Below, in pieces: positions 54,247-62,139 of a DNA stretch of 64,000 nucleotides. Made by a program: the position numbers and the translations under genes. The notes beneath the pieces are model-generated. The model ran no database searches. It was not told where the DNA came from and saw nothing but the letters and a program-made list of their open reading frames with translations. Each line of letters opens with the position of its first letter. Position 1 is the first letter of the stretch. Location of the stretch: contig UCKM01000001.1 of the NCBI GenBank assembly GCA_900473175.1, forward strand, positions 124,001 to 188,000, written 5' to 3'. Source of the stretch: Hyphomicrobiales bacterium. Its GTDB lineage: Bacteria; Pseudomonadota; Alphaproteobacteria; Rhizobiales; Rhizobiaceae.

Positions 54247-55484
54247 TCTCGCGCCAGCTTGTCGAGATGCATGCGGATGTGGGCAGCTTCGGCAGCGGTA
54301 TTGGCAAGCGAGATGGCGCGGTTGAATGCCTCCCGGGCTTCGCTGGCCCGGCCGATCTTCATCAATAGACCGCCCTTGACGCCGAAAAAATGAAAGTAGC
54401 CGGAAAGCCTTTCCTCCAGCGGTTCGATCAGGGCCAACGCTTCCGCCGGCCCGCGCACCTTCGCAACCGCGACGGCGCGGTTGAGCGTAATCACCGGCGA
54501 TGGGGTCAGCCGTTCAAGCGCCGCATAAAGCAGGTCGATTTCGGCCCAGTCGGTATCCTCGGCGAGAAGTGCCCGGGCGTGAAGCGCCGCGATCGCCGCC
54601 TGGATCTGGTACGGGCCCGGGCGACGGTGGCGCATCGCCTTGTCGATCAGCGCAAGGCCTTCGGCAATCATCTTGCGGTTCCACAGGCTTCTGTCCTGAT
54701 CTTCGAGAAGGATGACGGACCCATCCTTGTCAAAGCGCGCCTCGGCGCGGGCATTCTGCAAAAGCAGTAGCGCGGTAAGGCCCATGATTTCCGGCTCAGT
54801 CGGGAAAATGCGTAACAGCAGCCTCGCCAGACGGATGGCCTCTTCGCACAATGGGAAGCGCGCCTGTTGCTCGCCGCTACCGGCGGAATAGCCCTCGTTG
54901 AAAATCAGGTAGACCATTGCCGCGACGACCGCGAGCCGCTCAGCTCGCTCCGCCGGTCCGGGCGTTTCAAATGGGACGTCGCCGCTGCCGATACGGCCCT
55001 TTGCCCGTGTGATGCGCTGTTCCATGGCGCTTTCGCTGACAAGAAAGGCGCGGGCGATCTGGCGCACCGACAGGCCTGAAACGATGCGAAGTGCGAGCGG
55101 GATCTGTTGTGTCGCCGGGAGATCGGGGTGGCAGCAGATGAACAGCAGGCGCAGAATGTCGTCCCGGTAATCGGAACCATCAATCTTTTCGGCGATCGCG
55201 GTTTCAGTATCGCCGAGATCCGACAGGAGTTCCTCCGGCGGCAGCGGCTGCTGCTTCGCCTGGCGCCGGACTCCGTCGATCGCACTGTTGCGGCCAACGA
55301 AAATCAACCAGGCCGTTGGATCACGCGGCGGACCATTCTTCGGCCAGTTCTTCAAGGCGCGCAGGCAAGCTTCCTGAAAAGCCTCCTCCGCAGTGTCGAG
55401 ATTGCGGAAGTAACGCAGCAGCGCGCCGACGGCTTGCGGGCGGGCGGCAGTGAGCGCTGCGTCTATCCAGCCCGCGTCGCTCAT
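54243..55484 (-). CDS. ECF-type RNA polymerase sigma factor (ECF42-like, long C-terminal extension)
   Basis: A 413-residue sigma factor. Sigma regions 2 (about 15-75: LRYFRNLDTAEEAFQEACLR, WPKNGPPRDPTAWL) and 4 (about 120-175: PLALRIVSGLSVRQIARAFL) are followed by a long helical extension (about 190-413, TPR-like repeats such as ALEPLEERLSGYFHFF-type segments). This is the SigJ/ECF42 architecture, which is regulated through the extension and a neighbouring YciI/DGPF protein rather than an anti-sigma factor. That protein is encoded directly upstream with ATGA overlap. Confidence 0.88.
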   Translation of the reverse strand: MSDAGWIDAALTAARPQAVGALLRYFRNLDTAEEAFQEACLRALKNWPKNGPPRDPTAWLIFVGRNSAIDGVRRQAKQQPLPPEELLSDLGDTETAIAEKIDGSDYRDDILRLLFICCHPDLPATQQIPLALRIVSGLSVRQIARAFLVSESAMEQRITRAKGRIGSGDVPFETPGPAERAERLAVVAAMVYLIFNEGYSAGSGEQQARFPLCEEAIRLARLLLRIFPTEPEIMGLTALLLLQNARAEARFDKDGSVILLEDQDRSLWNRKMIAEGLALIDKAMRHRRPGPYQIQAAIAALHARALLAEDTDWAEIDLLYAALERLTPSPVITLNRAVAVAKVRGPAEALALIEPLEERLSGYFHFFGVKGGLLMKIGRASEAREAFNRAISLANTAAEAAHIRMHLDKLARD

Positions 55485-55855
55485 ATGAGGTTCGCTCCAG
55501 GCCTGAAGATCGAGGCCGGACGTATCTCGTAGGATCCAATCCCCGGATTGGCATGCGCCAGGTCCTTGGCAATATCGATGACCTCGTCCAGCGATGCGCA
55601 GTCAACCACATAGAATCCGAGCAGTTGTTCCTTGGTTTCGGCGAATGGCCCGTCGATGACGATGGGTTCGTCGCGGCCCTTTCGCAGCGTCGTCGCTGCC
55701 GTCGTTGGCAGCAGGCGCGCAACCGGGCCGAGCTTACCCTGTTCCCGGAGCTTGTCCTGGACCACGCCGAGACGCTCCATGACGGCGTCGTCCTCTTCCT
55801 TGGTCCAGGCGCCAATGACGTCCTCGGGGTGGTAACAAAAGATGGCGTAAATCAT
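55481..55855 (-). CDS. YciI/DGPF-domain protein, partner of the ECF42-like sigma factor
   Basis: A 124-residue protein starting MIYAIFCYHPEDVIGAWTKE. The domain core includes RLLPTTAATTLRKGRDEPIV and the DGPFAETKEQLLGFYVVDCA motif. ATG 55855 has AGAGGA about nine bases upstream, while the ATG at 55864 is too close. DGPF proteins of this kind accompany ECF42 sigma factors and are part of the regulon; the molecular role is unclear. Confidence 0.86.
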   Translation of the reverse strand: MIYAIFCYHPEDVIGAWTKEEDDAVMERLGVVQDKLREQGKLGPVARLLPTTAATTLRKGRDEPIVIDGPFAETKEQLLGFYVVDCASLDEVIDIAKDLAHANPGIGSYEIRPASIFRPGANLI

Positions 55856-55998
55856 GCGGATCATTCCTCTCTGTTTGAAGACGATCCAGTATGCCCAATC
55901 CCGACATTGGGTCGAGAAATTTATGATGCGCCAGGCAAAGGGGACGATCGCCTGTTGGCAATGTCCCCGACGCAGTGTTCATTCGGTATTCGCCGGCG

Positions 55999-56409
55999 TC
56001 AAGGACAGGGATAGCCAGGTGCGATCCGGCAGTTGGGACGCGGGCGATAATAGGGTGGCGGCGGCGGAGGTGGCCGGTAGTAAGGCGGGCGGTAATAGGG
56101 CGGCCGCACAACGATTTGCGGTTGAATGATGACTGCCGGCGGTGGCCGCGTCGCCACTGATCGATCGAGATAGTTTGCGGAAATCCATCCGCTCATCCCT
56201 TGGTAGCCAACGCGGCACCAGCTTCCCTGACAGGTCAGCACGTCCAGCCGGAGGCCGCCAGCAAGCGTCGCGATCCGCGCGTAGCCTGTGCCGGGACCGG
56301 TCCGGATGTTTACATTCCCTGTGGTGTAGGCGGTGTATGCGGCCGCATAGGCGGGCCATGCAAAAAGCCCGATACTGATGAAAAGTGCTGATAATATCCG
56401 TTTGTACAT
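55999..56409 (-). CDS. Exported SH3-domain protein with proline/tyrosine-rich tail
   Basis: A 136-residue protein with a signal peptide (to about residue 25, ending AYAAAY). A bacterial SH3 domain (about 27-85) has NVNIRTGPGTGYARIATL and GSWCRVGYQGMSGWISANYL. A low-complexity tail repeats PPYYRP with a poly-proline run, then CRIAPGYPCP. ATG 56409 follows GGAG at five bases; a GTG six bases earlier is weaker. Common in Rhizobiales; presumed to bind the cell wall. Confidence 0.75.
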   Translation of the reverse strand: MYKRILSALFISIGLFAWPAYAAAYTAYTTGNVNIRTGPGTGYARIATLAGGLRLDVLTCQGSWCRVGYQGMSGWISANYLDRSVATRPPPAVIIQPQIVVRPPYYRPPYYRPPPPPPPYYRPRPNCRIAPGYPCP

Positions 56410-56576
56410 CGCCACTCCATTGCTGTTCGGCAGGATTTCCGGAATGAAAAGCTGTTTTCGTGACCTTGTCCAGTCATGACGTCAGCCTCGAAGGCTTGGC
56501 TTGACAACCAACCATGCATTGCCAGAACGGTCACATGGGATATTCTGCAGCGAATCGAATGAACGGATCGTGAAAT

Positions 56577-57353
56577 ATGATCAAGGCTGCATGGCAACCC
56601 GGGCAATATTTGAAGTTTGAGGACGAACGCACACGCCCGGCAAACGATTTGCTGGCCGCTGTCCCCAACCAGAATGTAAAGACCGCCGTCGATCTCGGTT
56701 GCGGACCGGGAAACTCCACCGAACTGTTGGTAAGACGTTTCCCCGAAGCTGTCGTCAGTGGCGTCGATTCCTCCGGGGATATGATCGCCAAGGCGAGGGA
56801 GCGACTTCCCGCTCTCGGATTTCAGACCGCGGACATCGATCGATGGCAGCCCGCAGAGAATGTTGATCTGCTCTACGGCAATGCCGTCATGCAATGGCTG
56901 CCAGACCATGAGCAGCTCTTTCCAAGGCTCATGGGCTTCGTCAATCCCGGCGGCTCGCTCGCAGTCCAGATGCCGGACAATCTGGACGAGCCAACGCATG
57001 TGGCGATGCGGGAGGTCGCTTCTGAAGGGAGTTGGGCGGACAAGATGGCGAAGGCGGATTTTGGCCGCACGACCATAGGCAGTGCCGCGTTCTACTATCA
57101 GTTGCTGCGGCCAATCAGTCAGCGGGTCGATGTGTGGCTTACCACCTATAATCATCCTTTGCAGGGACTCGACGGTATCGTCGAATGGTTCAAGGGATCG
57201 GGGCTGCGCCCCTACCTCTCCCTGCTTGACGAGGACGAGCGTTTGCTCTTTCTTGAAAGGTACAAACAGCGCATTTCCCGGTCTTACCCCTTGATGGATG
57301 ATGGCACCGCACTTTTGCCGTTTCCGCGTCTGTTCATCGTTGCGACACGCTGA
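56577..57353 (+). CDS. tam: Trans-aconitate 2-methyltransferase
   Basis: A 258-residue SAM-dependent methyltransferase. The SAM-binding motif is AVDLGCGPGNSTELL (about 37-51), and the sequence WQPGQYLKFEDERTRPANDL at the start and NAVMQWLPDHEQLFPRL in the middle are characteristic of Tam. It methylates trans-aconitate, an inhibitor of aconitase formed by spontaneous isomerisation. It stands alone, with 160 bp upstream free of genes. Confidence 0.9.
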   Translation: MIKAAWQPGQYLKFEDERTRPANDLLAAVPNQNVKTAVDLGCGPGNSTELLVRRFPEAVVSGVDSSGDMIAKARERLPALGFQTADIDRWQPAENVDLLYGNAVMQWLPDHEQLFPRLMGFVNPGGSLAVQMPDNLDEPTHVAMREVASEGSWADKMAKADFGRTTIGSAAFYYQLLRPISQRVDVWLTTYNHPLQGLDGIVEWFKGSGLRPYLSLLDEDERLLFLERYKQRISRSYPLMDDGTALLPFPRLFIVATR

Positions 57354-57647
57354 GGTGAAGCAAGACCGACGCGATAATTTCCGCGTATCCGGTGCGATCA
57401 GAGATCAATAAAATATTGAAGGTGTTTCGCAAATCAATGCGGAATAAGCACCTAGCATCACAAAGGCGAAAAACGCACAATCGGTCTTGCGGTGGCGACA
57501 CCGAAGAGCGGACAGGCATGCGGAGGAGTGCAGCCCTGTCGTCTCTTGAGTGGAGAATTAGTGAAAATCAAATCCGATGCCACGCTCCCTGGTGCTCAAC
57601 GCGTCGGGCGGCAACCGGAGACTCGGCGTTTGCCAAGGGGAGGAATT
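57354..57647 (+). promoter_or_regulatory. Leader of the purine permease gene with a structured, ribosome-site-covering element
   Basis: A 294 bp non-coding stretch. The last 65 bases can fold strongly. CTCCC (57585-57589) pairs with GGGAG (57638-57642), which is the ribosome site itself, continuing through TGG with CCA. CAACGC (57597-57602) pairs with GCG-TT-G (57626-57632, one bulge), GTC (57603-57605) with GAC (57620-57622) and CGG (57609-57611) with CCG (57615-57617). The ATG is at 57648. I do not recognise a known riboswitch class. The arrangement suggests ligand- or protein-controlled translation of a purine transporter. Confidence 0.45.
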
Positions 57648-58940
57648 ATGCTCGAGAAGCTGTTCAAGCTAAGTGACCACAATACATCCGCGCGTACGGA
57701 AGTGCTGGCCGGACTGACGACATTCCTGACAATGTCGTACATCATCTTCGTCAATCCAGAAATCCTGTCGTCGACAGGCATGGACCGCAATGCCATCTTC
57801 GTGGCGACATGTATTGCGGCGGCGCTCGGCTCCGCCGTCATGGGCATGGTCGCCAATTGGCCGATCGGCTTGGCACCCGGGATGGGCCTCAATGCCTTCT
57901 TCGCCTTCACGGTCGTAGCCGCCATGGGGTTCACCTGGCAGCAGGCCCTCGGCGCCGTGTTCATTTCGGGCTGTATCTTTCTTCTGCTCACGGTGACCGG
58001 CGTTCGTAGCTGGCTTGTCGCCGGCATTCCCAAATCATTGCGCAGCGCCATTGCCGCGGGTATCGGTCTCTTCCTTGCCTTCATCGCATTGAAGACATCC
58101 GGAATCGTGGTCGCCAATCCTGCGACATTCGTCGGCCTTGGCCATCTCGGCGCGACGGGAACGCTGCTCGCAATCCTCGGCTTCTTCGTCATTGCGGCTC
58201 TCGACGCCATGAAGGTCCGCGGCTCGATCCTGATCGGCATTCTGGTCGTGACGGTCTTGTCGATGATCCTTGGCGTAAGCGAGTTCAAGGGCGTCTTTTC
58301 TGCCCCGCCAAGCCTGGCGCCGACCTTCCTGCAGCTCGATATCTTCGGTGCTCTGCATACTGGCTTCCTCCAGGTCATCCTGGTCTTCGTGCTCGTCGAA
58401 GTCTTCGACGCGACCGGAACCCTGATCGGTGTGAGCAAGCGTGCCGGGCTCATCGATGAAGGAAAGCCCAATAATCTTGGCCGCGCCCTCTTTGCGGACA
58501 GCACGGCTATCGTTGCAGGATCGCTCCTTGGCACCAGCAGTACCACCGCCTATGTCGAGAGCGCATCCGGAGTCCAGGCGGGCGGGCGTACGGGATTGAC
58601 CGCGCTGACCATTTCCGTCCTGTTCCTGGCCTCGCTGTTCATTTCGCCATTGGCCGCGTCGGTGCCTGGCTACGCGACAGCACCTGCCCTGCTTTATGTT
58701 GCTGGGCTGATGATGCACGAACTCGTTGACATCGAATGGCGCGACGTGACTGAATCGACACCGGCGGCCCTGACGGCGCTGATGATCCCGTTCACCTACT
58801 CGATCGCCAATGGTCTCGCCTTCGGTTTCGTCAGCTACGTGGTGTTGAAAACGCTCACAGGGCACATACGCAAGATCCATCCCGCGACGTGGCTTGTTGC
58901 TATCCTCTTTGTCGTGCGGTTCGCCCTGTTCCCGGTCTAA
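57648..58940 (+). CDS. NCS2-family purine permease (guanine/hypoxanthine type)
   Basis: A 430-residue permease of the AzgA/PurP-like branch of NCS2. It has about twelve or more hydrophobic segments, with TEVLAGLTTFLTMSYIIFVN at the start and NWPIGLAPGMGLNAFFAF as the conserved motif region; TSSTTAYVESASGVQAGGRT is another hallmark. The ATG at 57648 is chosen because GGGGAGGAAT precedes it and the structured leader ends there. The in-frame ORF continues upstream to 57492 but that part is not membrane-like. Imports guanine, hypoxanthine or related bases with protons. Confidence 0.88.
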   Translation: MLEKLFKLSDHNTSARTEVLAGLTTFLTMSYIIFVNPEILSSTGMDRNAIFVATCIAAALGSAVMGMVANWPIGLAPGMGLNAFFAFTVVAAMGFTWQQALGAVFISGCIFLLLTVTGVRSWLVAGIPKSLRSAIAAGIGLFLAFIALKTSGIVVANPATFVGLGHLGATGTLLAILGFFVIAALDAMKVRGSILIGILVVTVLSMILGVSEFKGVFSAPPSLAPTFLQLDIFGALHTGFLQVILVFVLVEVFDATGTLIGVSKRAGLIDEGKPNNLGRALFADSTAIVAGSLLGTSSTTAYVESASGVQAGGRTGLTALTISVLFLASLFISPLAASVPGYATAPALLYVAGLMMHELVDIEWRDVTESTPAALTALMIPFTYSIANGLAFGFVSYVVLKTLTGHIRKIHPATWLVAILFVVRFALFPV

Positions 58941-59014
58941 CAGTGCAACCTGGCCCGGGTGCAATGCGCGTTCCGGGCCGGGTCGTTTCCAAAACCTGAA
59001 AAGAAAGACCAAGT

Positions 59015-59620
59015 ATGAAACCTGAAACCCCAACCACTAAGGTGCTCGACGCATTGCTCGATGCGATGGAAGAGAAGATCATTCCAATGACCGAGAAGGG
59101 CGTTGCTGCCGGCAACAAGATCTTCGGTGCGGCACTTCTGCGCAAATCGGATCTGTCCGTCGTGCTCGCCGAGACCAACAACGAGACTGAAAATCCGCTC
59201 TGGCACGGCGAAGTGCACACGCTGAAACGGTTCTACGAAGTCGATGGCGACAAACGTCCGGATTCGCGCGACCTGATTTTCCTGTCGACCCATGAGCCGT
59301 GTTCCATGTGCCTGTCGGCGATCACCTGGGCTGGGTTCGACAATTTCTACTATTTCTTCAGCCACGAGGATTCACGCGACGCATTCGCAATCCCGCACGA
59401 CCTGAAGATACTCAAGGAAGTCTTCACGCTGGAACCCGGTGGCTACAATGCCGAAAATGCCTTCTGGAAGAGCTATTCAATCCACAAGCTGATCGCACAG
59501 CAGCCGGAACCGGATCGAACGAGGCTGCAGGGCCGGGCGGCAGCAATTGCAAAGAAGTATGGCGAATTGTCTGAACTGTACCAGGCAAGCAAGGACAATA
59601 ATTCAATCCCCCTCAACTGA
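59015..59620 (+). CDS. CMP/dCMP-deaminase-fold nucleobase/nucleoside deaminase (guanine-deaminase-like)
   Basis: A 201-residue zinc-dependent deaminase. The zinc motif is NPLWHGEVHTLKRF (His and catalytic Glu), and PCSMCLSAITW holds the two cysteines. The C-terminal half (about 120-201) is more divergent. Located after the purine permease in the same direction, it could deaminate guanine or a nucleoside, giving xanthine or another substrate for the dehydrogenase genes at the right end. The exact substrate cannot be assigned from sequence. Confidence 0.78.
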   Translation: MKPETPTTKVLDALLDAMEEKIIPMTEKGVAAGNKIFGAALLRKSDLSVVLAETNNETENPLWHGEVHTLKRFYEVDGDKRPDSRDLIFLSTHEPCSMCLSAITWAGFDNFYYFFSHEDSRDAFAIPHDLKILKEVFTLEPGGYNAENAFWKSYSIHKLIAQQPEPDRTRLQGRAAAIAKKYGELSELYQASKDNNSIPLN

Positions 59621-59635
59621 CCATCGACCAACACG

Positions 59636-59665
59636 AAGGCCGCCCAATTTTGCGGGCGGCCTTTT
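59636..59665. terminator. Terminator between convergent purine genes
   Basis: GGCCGCCC at 59638-59645 and GGGCGGCC at 59654-59661 form a perfect stem with an 8-base AATTTTGC loop, with AA before and TTTT after. It lies between the ends of the deaminase (plus) and ureidoglycolate lyase (minus) genes and probably works in both directions. Confidence 0.85.
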
Positions 59666-59679
59666 CGTTTGGTCTGCAG

Positions 59680-60165
59680 TCAGCGGATGAGGAACGGCTT
59701 GCTGTAAAAATGTTCCTGGAGGTTAATCCCGTCACCGCCCCGGTCGATGACCACGAAATCGGACTCGGCGTTCAGCGGTGTCAGAATCCCGTGCCAGACG
59801 TTGCGGTGAATATTGACGCCCTGTCCGGGCGCGGTGACGAATGCCACCGGATCGCTCGGGCCATTCGGTTGCTCATGCGCTGCTACGACCAGGAACGGAT
59901 TGGCGGACAGCGGCACAAAAGCCTGACTGCCAAGTGGATGGCGCTCGACCATTTCAAGCTTGAGCGGCAGTTCATATGGCTTGCCGCGCAGCAGGCTGAT
60001 CAGGGTGCGGGCGTTCTCACCCGTCGTTTCGACTTTGGCGAGGTCATGGAAGCGGGTGCACATGCCGTGATTGATGGGAAAGCTGTGCGCTCCCGCCATC
60101 TCGATGACATCGCCAAAAGGCGCGAACGCTTCTCGCGTCAGCGGCTGTATCCTTATTTCACGCAT
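59680..60165 (-). CDS. allA: Ureidoglycolate lyase
   Basis: A 161-residue cupin-like enzyme that splits ureidoglycolate into glyoxylate and urea. It starts MREIRIQPLTREAFAPFG and has HPLGSQAFVPLSANPFLVV and VWHGILTPLNAESDFVVIDR, the usual AllA pattern. ATG 60165 overlaps the end of the upstream fusion gene by 8 bp; a longer in-frame reading would run back through it and is rejected. It is the terminal step of the allantoin branch. Confidence 0.92.
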   Translation of the reverse strand: MREIRIQPLTREAFAPFGDVIEMAGAHSFPINHGMCTRFHDLAKVETTGENARTLISLLRGKPYELPLKLEMVERHPLGSQAFVPLSANPFLVVAAHEQPNGPSDPVAFVTAPGQGVNIHRNVWHGILTPLNAESDFVVIDRGGDGINLQEHFYSKPFLIR

Positions 60166-61594
60166 TGTCGGCTCCCTGATCTGGCAACATGTCGCGAAGC
60201 CGGAGGAGGGCGATCCTTTCGACCTGCCGGCATGCGGTATCGAATTCGGTGGCACGATCATTGGCGATACGTGTCTTGAAGGCGGCAAGGATTTCCTCCT
60301 TGCTCCGGCCCTTGACCGCTATGATGAAGGGAAAGCCGAACCTTCCGACATAGCTGGAATTAAGGGACGTGAACTGTTCGCGCTCAGCGTCGGTCAATGC
60401 GTCGAGCCCTGCCGCGGCCTGTTCTTGCGTCGAACTCGCGGTCAGGCGCTTGGCCTGCGCCAGCTTGCCGGCAAGATCCGGGTGGGCGTTGAGGACGCCA
60501 AGACGCTCCCCGTCCGAAGCCATGCGAAAGGCACTCGTTAGCGCTGCATGAAGACCGGTTGCAGTGTCGTGCGCCGGCGAAAGTTCCGAGGCAAAGGCGC
60601 GCCGGGCGATCCAGTCCGAGTGCTCGAAGATGCCGCCGAAACGATCGACGAACGATACTTCATCAAGGGTTGAAGGACGATCCTTTTGCGGCGCGTAAGG
60701 GTGCGTGACAGACCAATGCCGCGCGATATCGATGCGGCGGGCGAGCCAGACTTTGTCGTGCGCCTGCACATAGTCGATGAAGCGGGCCAGTGCGGCGCTT
60801 CGGCCAGGCCGACCTGCGAGGCGGCAATGCAGCCCAATGCTCATCATCTTTGGCGCGCCTGCTTCGCCTTCAGCGTAAAGCGCGTCAAAGCTGTCCTTCA
60901 GGTAAGAAAAAAACTGATCGCCGGAGTTGAAACCCTGTGGTGTGGCAAATCGCATGTCGTTCGCATCGAGCGTATAAGGGATGATGAGCTGGTGCCTGCC
61001 GTCGTGTTCGTGCCAGTAAGGCAGGTCGTCGGCATAGGAATCCGACACATAGTCGAAGCCGCCTTCCAATGTGGCAAGGTCGACCGTATTCACGGACGTG
61101 CGTCCGGTATACCAGCCTCTTGGCCGCTCGCCAGTGACGGCTGTGTGGATGCGTATCGCCTGGAGCATGTGCTCCTGCTCGGCTTCCGGGCTGAAATCCT
61201 TGTAGTCGATCCATTTGAGGCCGTGGGATGCGATTTCCCAATCGGCATCGAGCATGGCGCGCACCTGGGCGGGGGAGCGCTGCAGGGCGGTGGCAACGCC
61301 GTAAACCGTGACCGGCACATCCTTCGACGTGAGGAGAGCATGCAGGCGCCAGAAGCCGGCGCGCGCTCCGTACTCGTAGATTGACTCCATATTCCAGTGC
61401 CGTTGGCCGGGCCAGGCCTGGGCGCCGACAATCTCCGACAGAAATGCTTCGGAAGCTGCATCGCCATGCAGAATGCAGTTCTCGCCGCCCTCCTCATAAT
61501 TGACGACGAATTGAACGGCGATGCACGCGCCGTTCGGCCAATGGGCTTGCGGCACTTTCGCGCCGTAACCATGCATGTCGCGGGGATATCTCAT
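60158..61594 (-). CDS. Bifunctional allantoinase (PuuE) and OHCU decarboxylase (UraD) fusion
   Basis: A 478-residue protein. Residues about 1-300 are a polysaccharide-deacetylase-like allantoinase (PuuE type), with FVVNYEEGGENCILHGD, SHGLKWIDYKDFSPEAEQEH and YTGRTSVNTVDLA. Residues about 315-470 are 2-oxo-4-hydroxy-4-carboxy-5-ureidoimidazoline decarboxylase, with FVDRFGGIFEHSDWIA, the catalytic LNAHPDLAGKLA and a late FPFIIAVKG. It makes two consecutive steps of urate degradation with hydroxyisourate hydrolase. GAGGACAGCAGG precedes the ATG. It overlaps allA by 8 bp. Confidence 0.92.
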   Translation of the reverse strand: MRYPRDMHGYGAKVPQAHWPNGACIAVQFVVNYEEGGENCILHGDAASEAFLSEIVGAQAWPGQRHWNMESIYEYGARAGFWRLHALLTSKDVPVTVYGVATALQRSPAQVRAMLDADWEIASHGLKWIDYKDFSPEAEQEHMLQAIRIHTAVTGERPRGWYTGRTSVNTVDLATLEGGFDYVSDSYADDLPYWHEHDGRHQLIIPYTLDANDMRFATPQGFNSGDQFFSYLKDSFDALYAEGEAGAPKMMSIGLHCRLAGRPGRSAALARFIDYVQAHDKVWLARRIDIARHWSVTHPYAPQKDRPSTLDEVSFVDRFGGIFEHSDWIARRAFASELSPAHDTATGLHAALTSAFRMASDGERLGVLNAHPDLAGKLAQAKRLTASSTQEQAAAGLDALTDAEREQFTSLNSSYVGRFGFPFIIAVKGRSKEEILAAFKTRIANDRATEFDTACRQVERIALLRLRDMLPDQGADNA

Positions 61595-61764
61595 CCTGCT
61601 GTCCTCCTCAGACCAGTCTCTGACCTCTGAATATCAAATAGTCCGCCTGGTATTCCCCCAGAAAAATTTGAAAGTCCTGTTATCTGGCGCTGCCTACCCC
61701 GAAGCTGCGCAGACCGGCAAACTGAGCGATGGAAAATTGAAAGTTCTCCACGGGAGGAGGAACG

Positions 61765-62133
61765 ATGAGTTCTCACAACGATGCCGGACGGTTGACGACC
61801 CATGTGCTCGATACGGCGAGCGGCAAGCCTGCTGCAAAGCTGCGGGTCGATCTCTTTCGCATCGAAGGCGATCGCCTCACGCCTTTGCAAAGCACCCACA
61901 CCAATGATGACGGTCGCTGTGACAGTCCGCTCTTGACGGGAACCGGCATGCAGTCCGGCGCCTATGAGCTGCGCTTTCACGTCGGCGAGTATTTCGGCAG
62001 TAAAGCTGCCAGAGGCGAGACGCCATTCCTCGATATCGTGCCGATCCGCTTCGGCATCGATGACGAAAAGGCGCACTACCATGTGCCGCTGCTGGTCGCG
62101 CCCTTTGGCTATTCGACCTATCGCGGGAGCTGA
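61765..62133 (+). CDS. uraH: 5-Hydroxyisourate hydrolase (transthyretin-like)
   Basis: A 122-residue transthyretin-family enzyme that hydrolyses 5-hydroxyisourate to OHCU, the substrate of the UraD domain of the adjacent fusion. The hallmarks are [14 protein letters not shown] at the N-terminus with the active-site His, [14 protein letters not shown] and the C-terminal YRGS. GGAGGAGG is a strong ribosome site. It is divergent from the fusion gene and 6 bp ahead of xdhA. Confidence 0.94.
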   Translation: MSSHNDAGRLTTHVLDTASGKPAAKLRVDLFRIEGDRLTPLQSTHTNDDGRCDSPLLTGTGMQSGAYELRFHVGEYFGSKAARGETPFLDIVPIRFGIDDEKAHYHVPLLVAPFGYSTYRGS

Positions 62134-62139
62134 GCCTTG

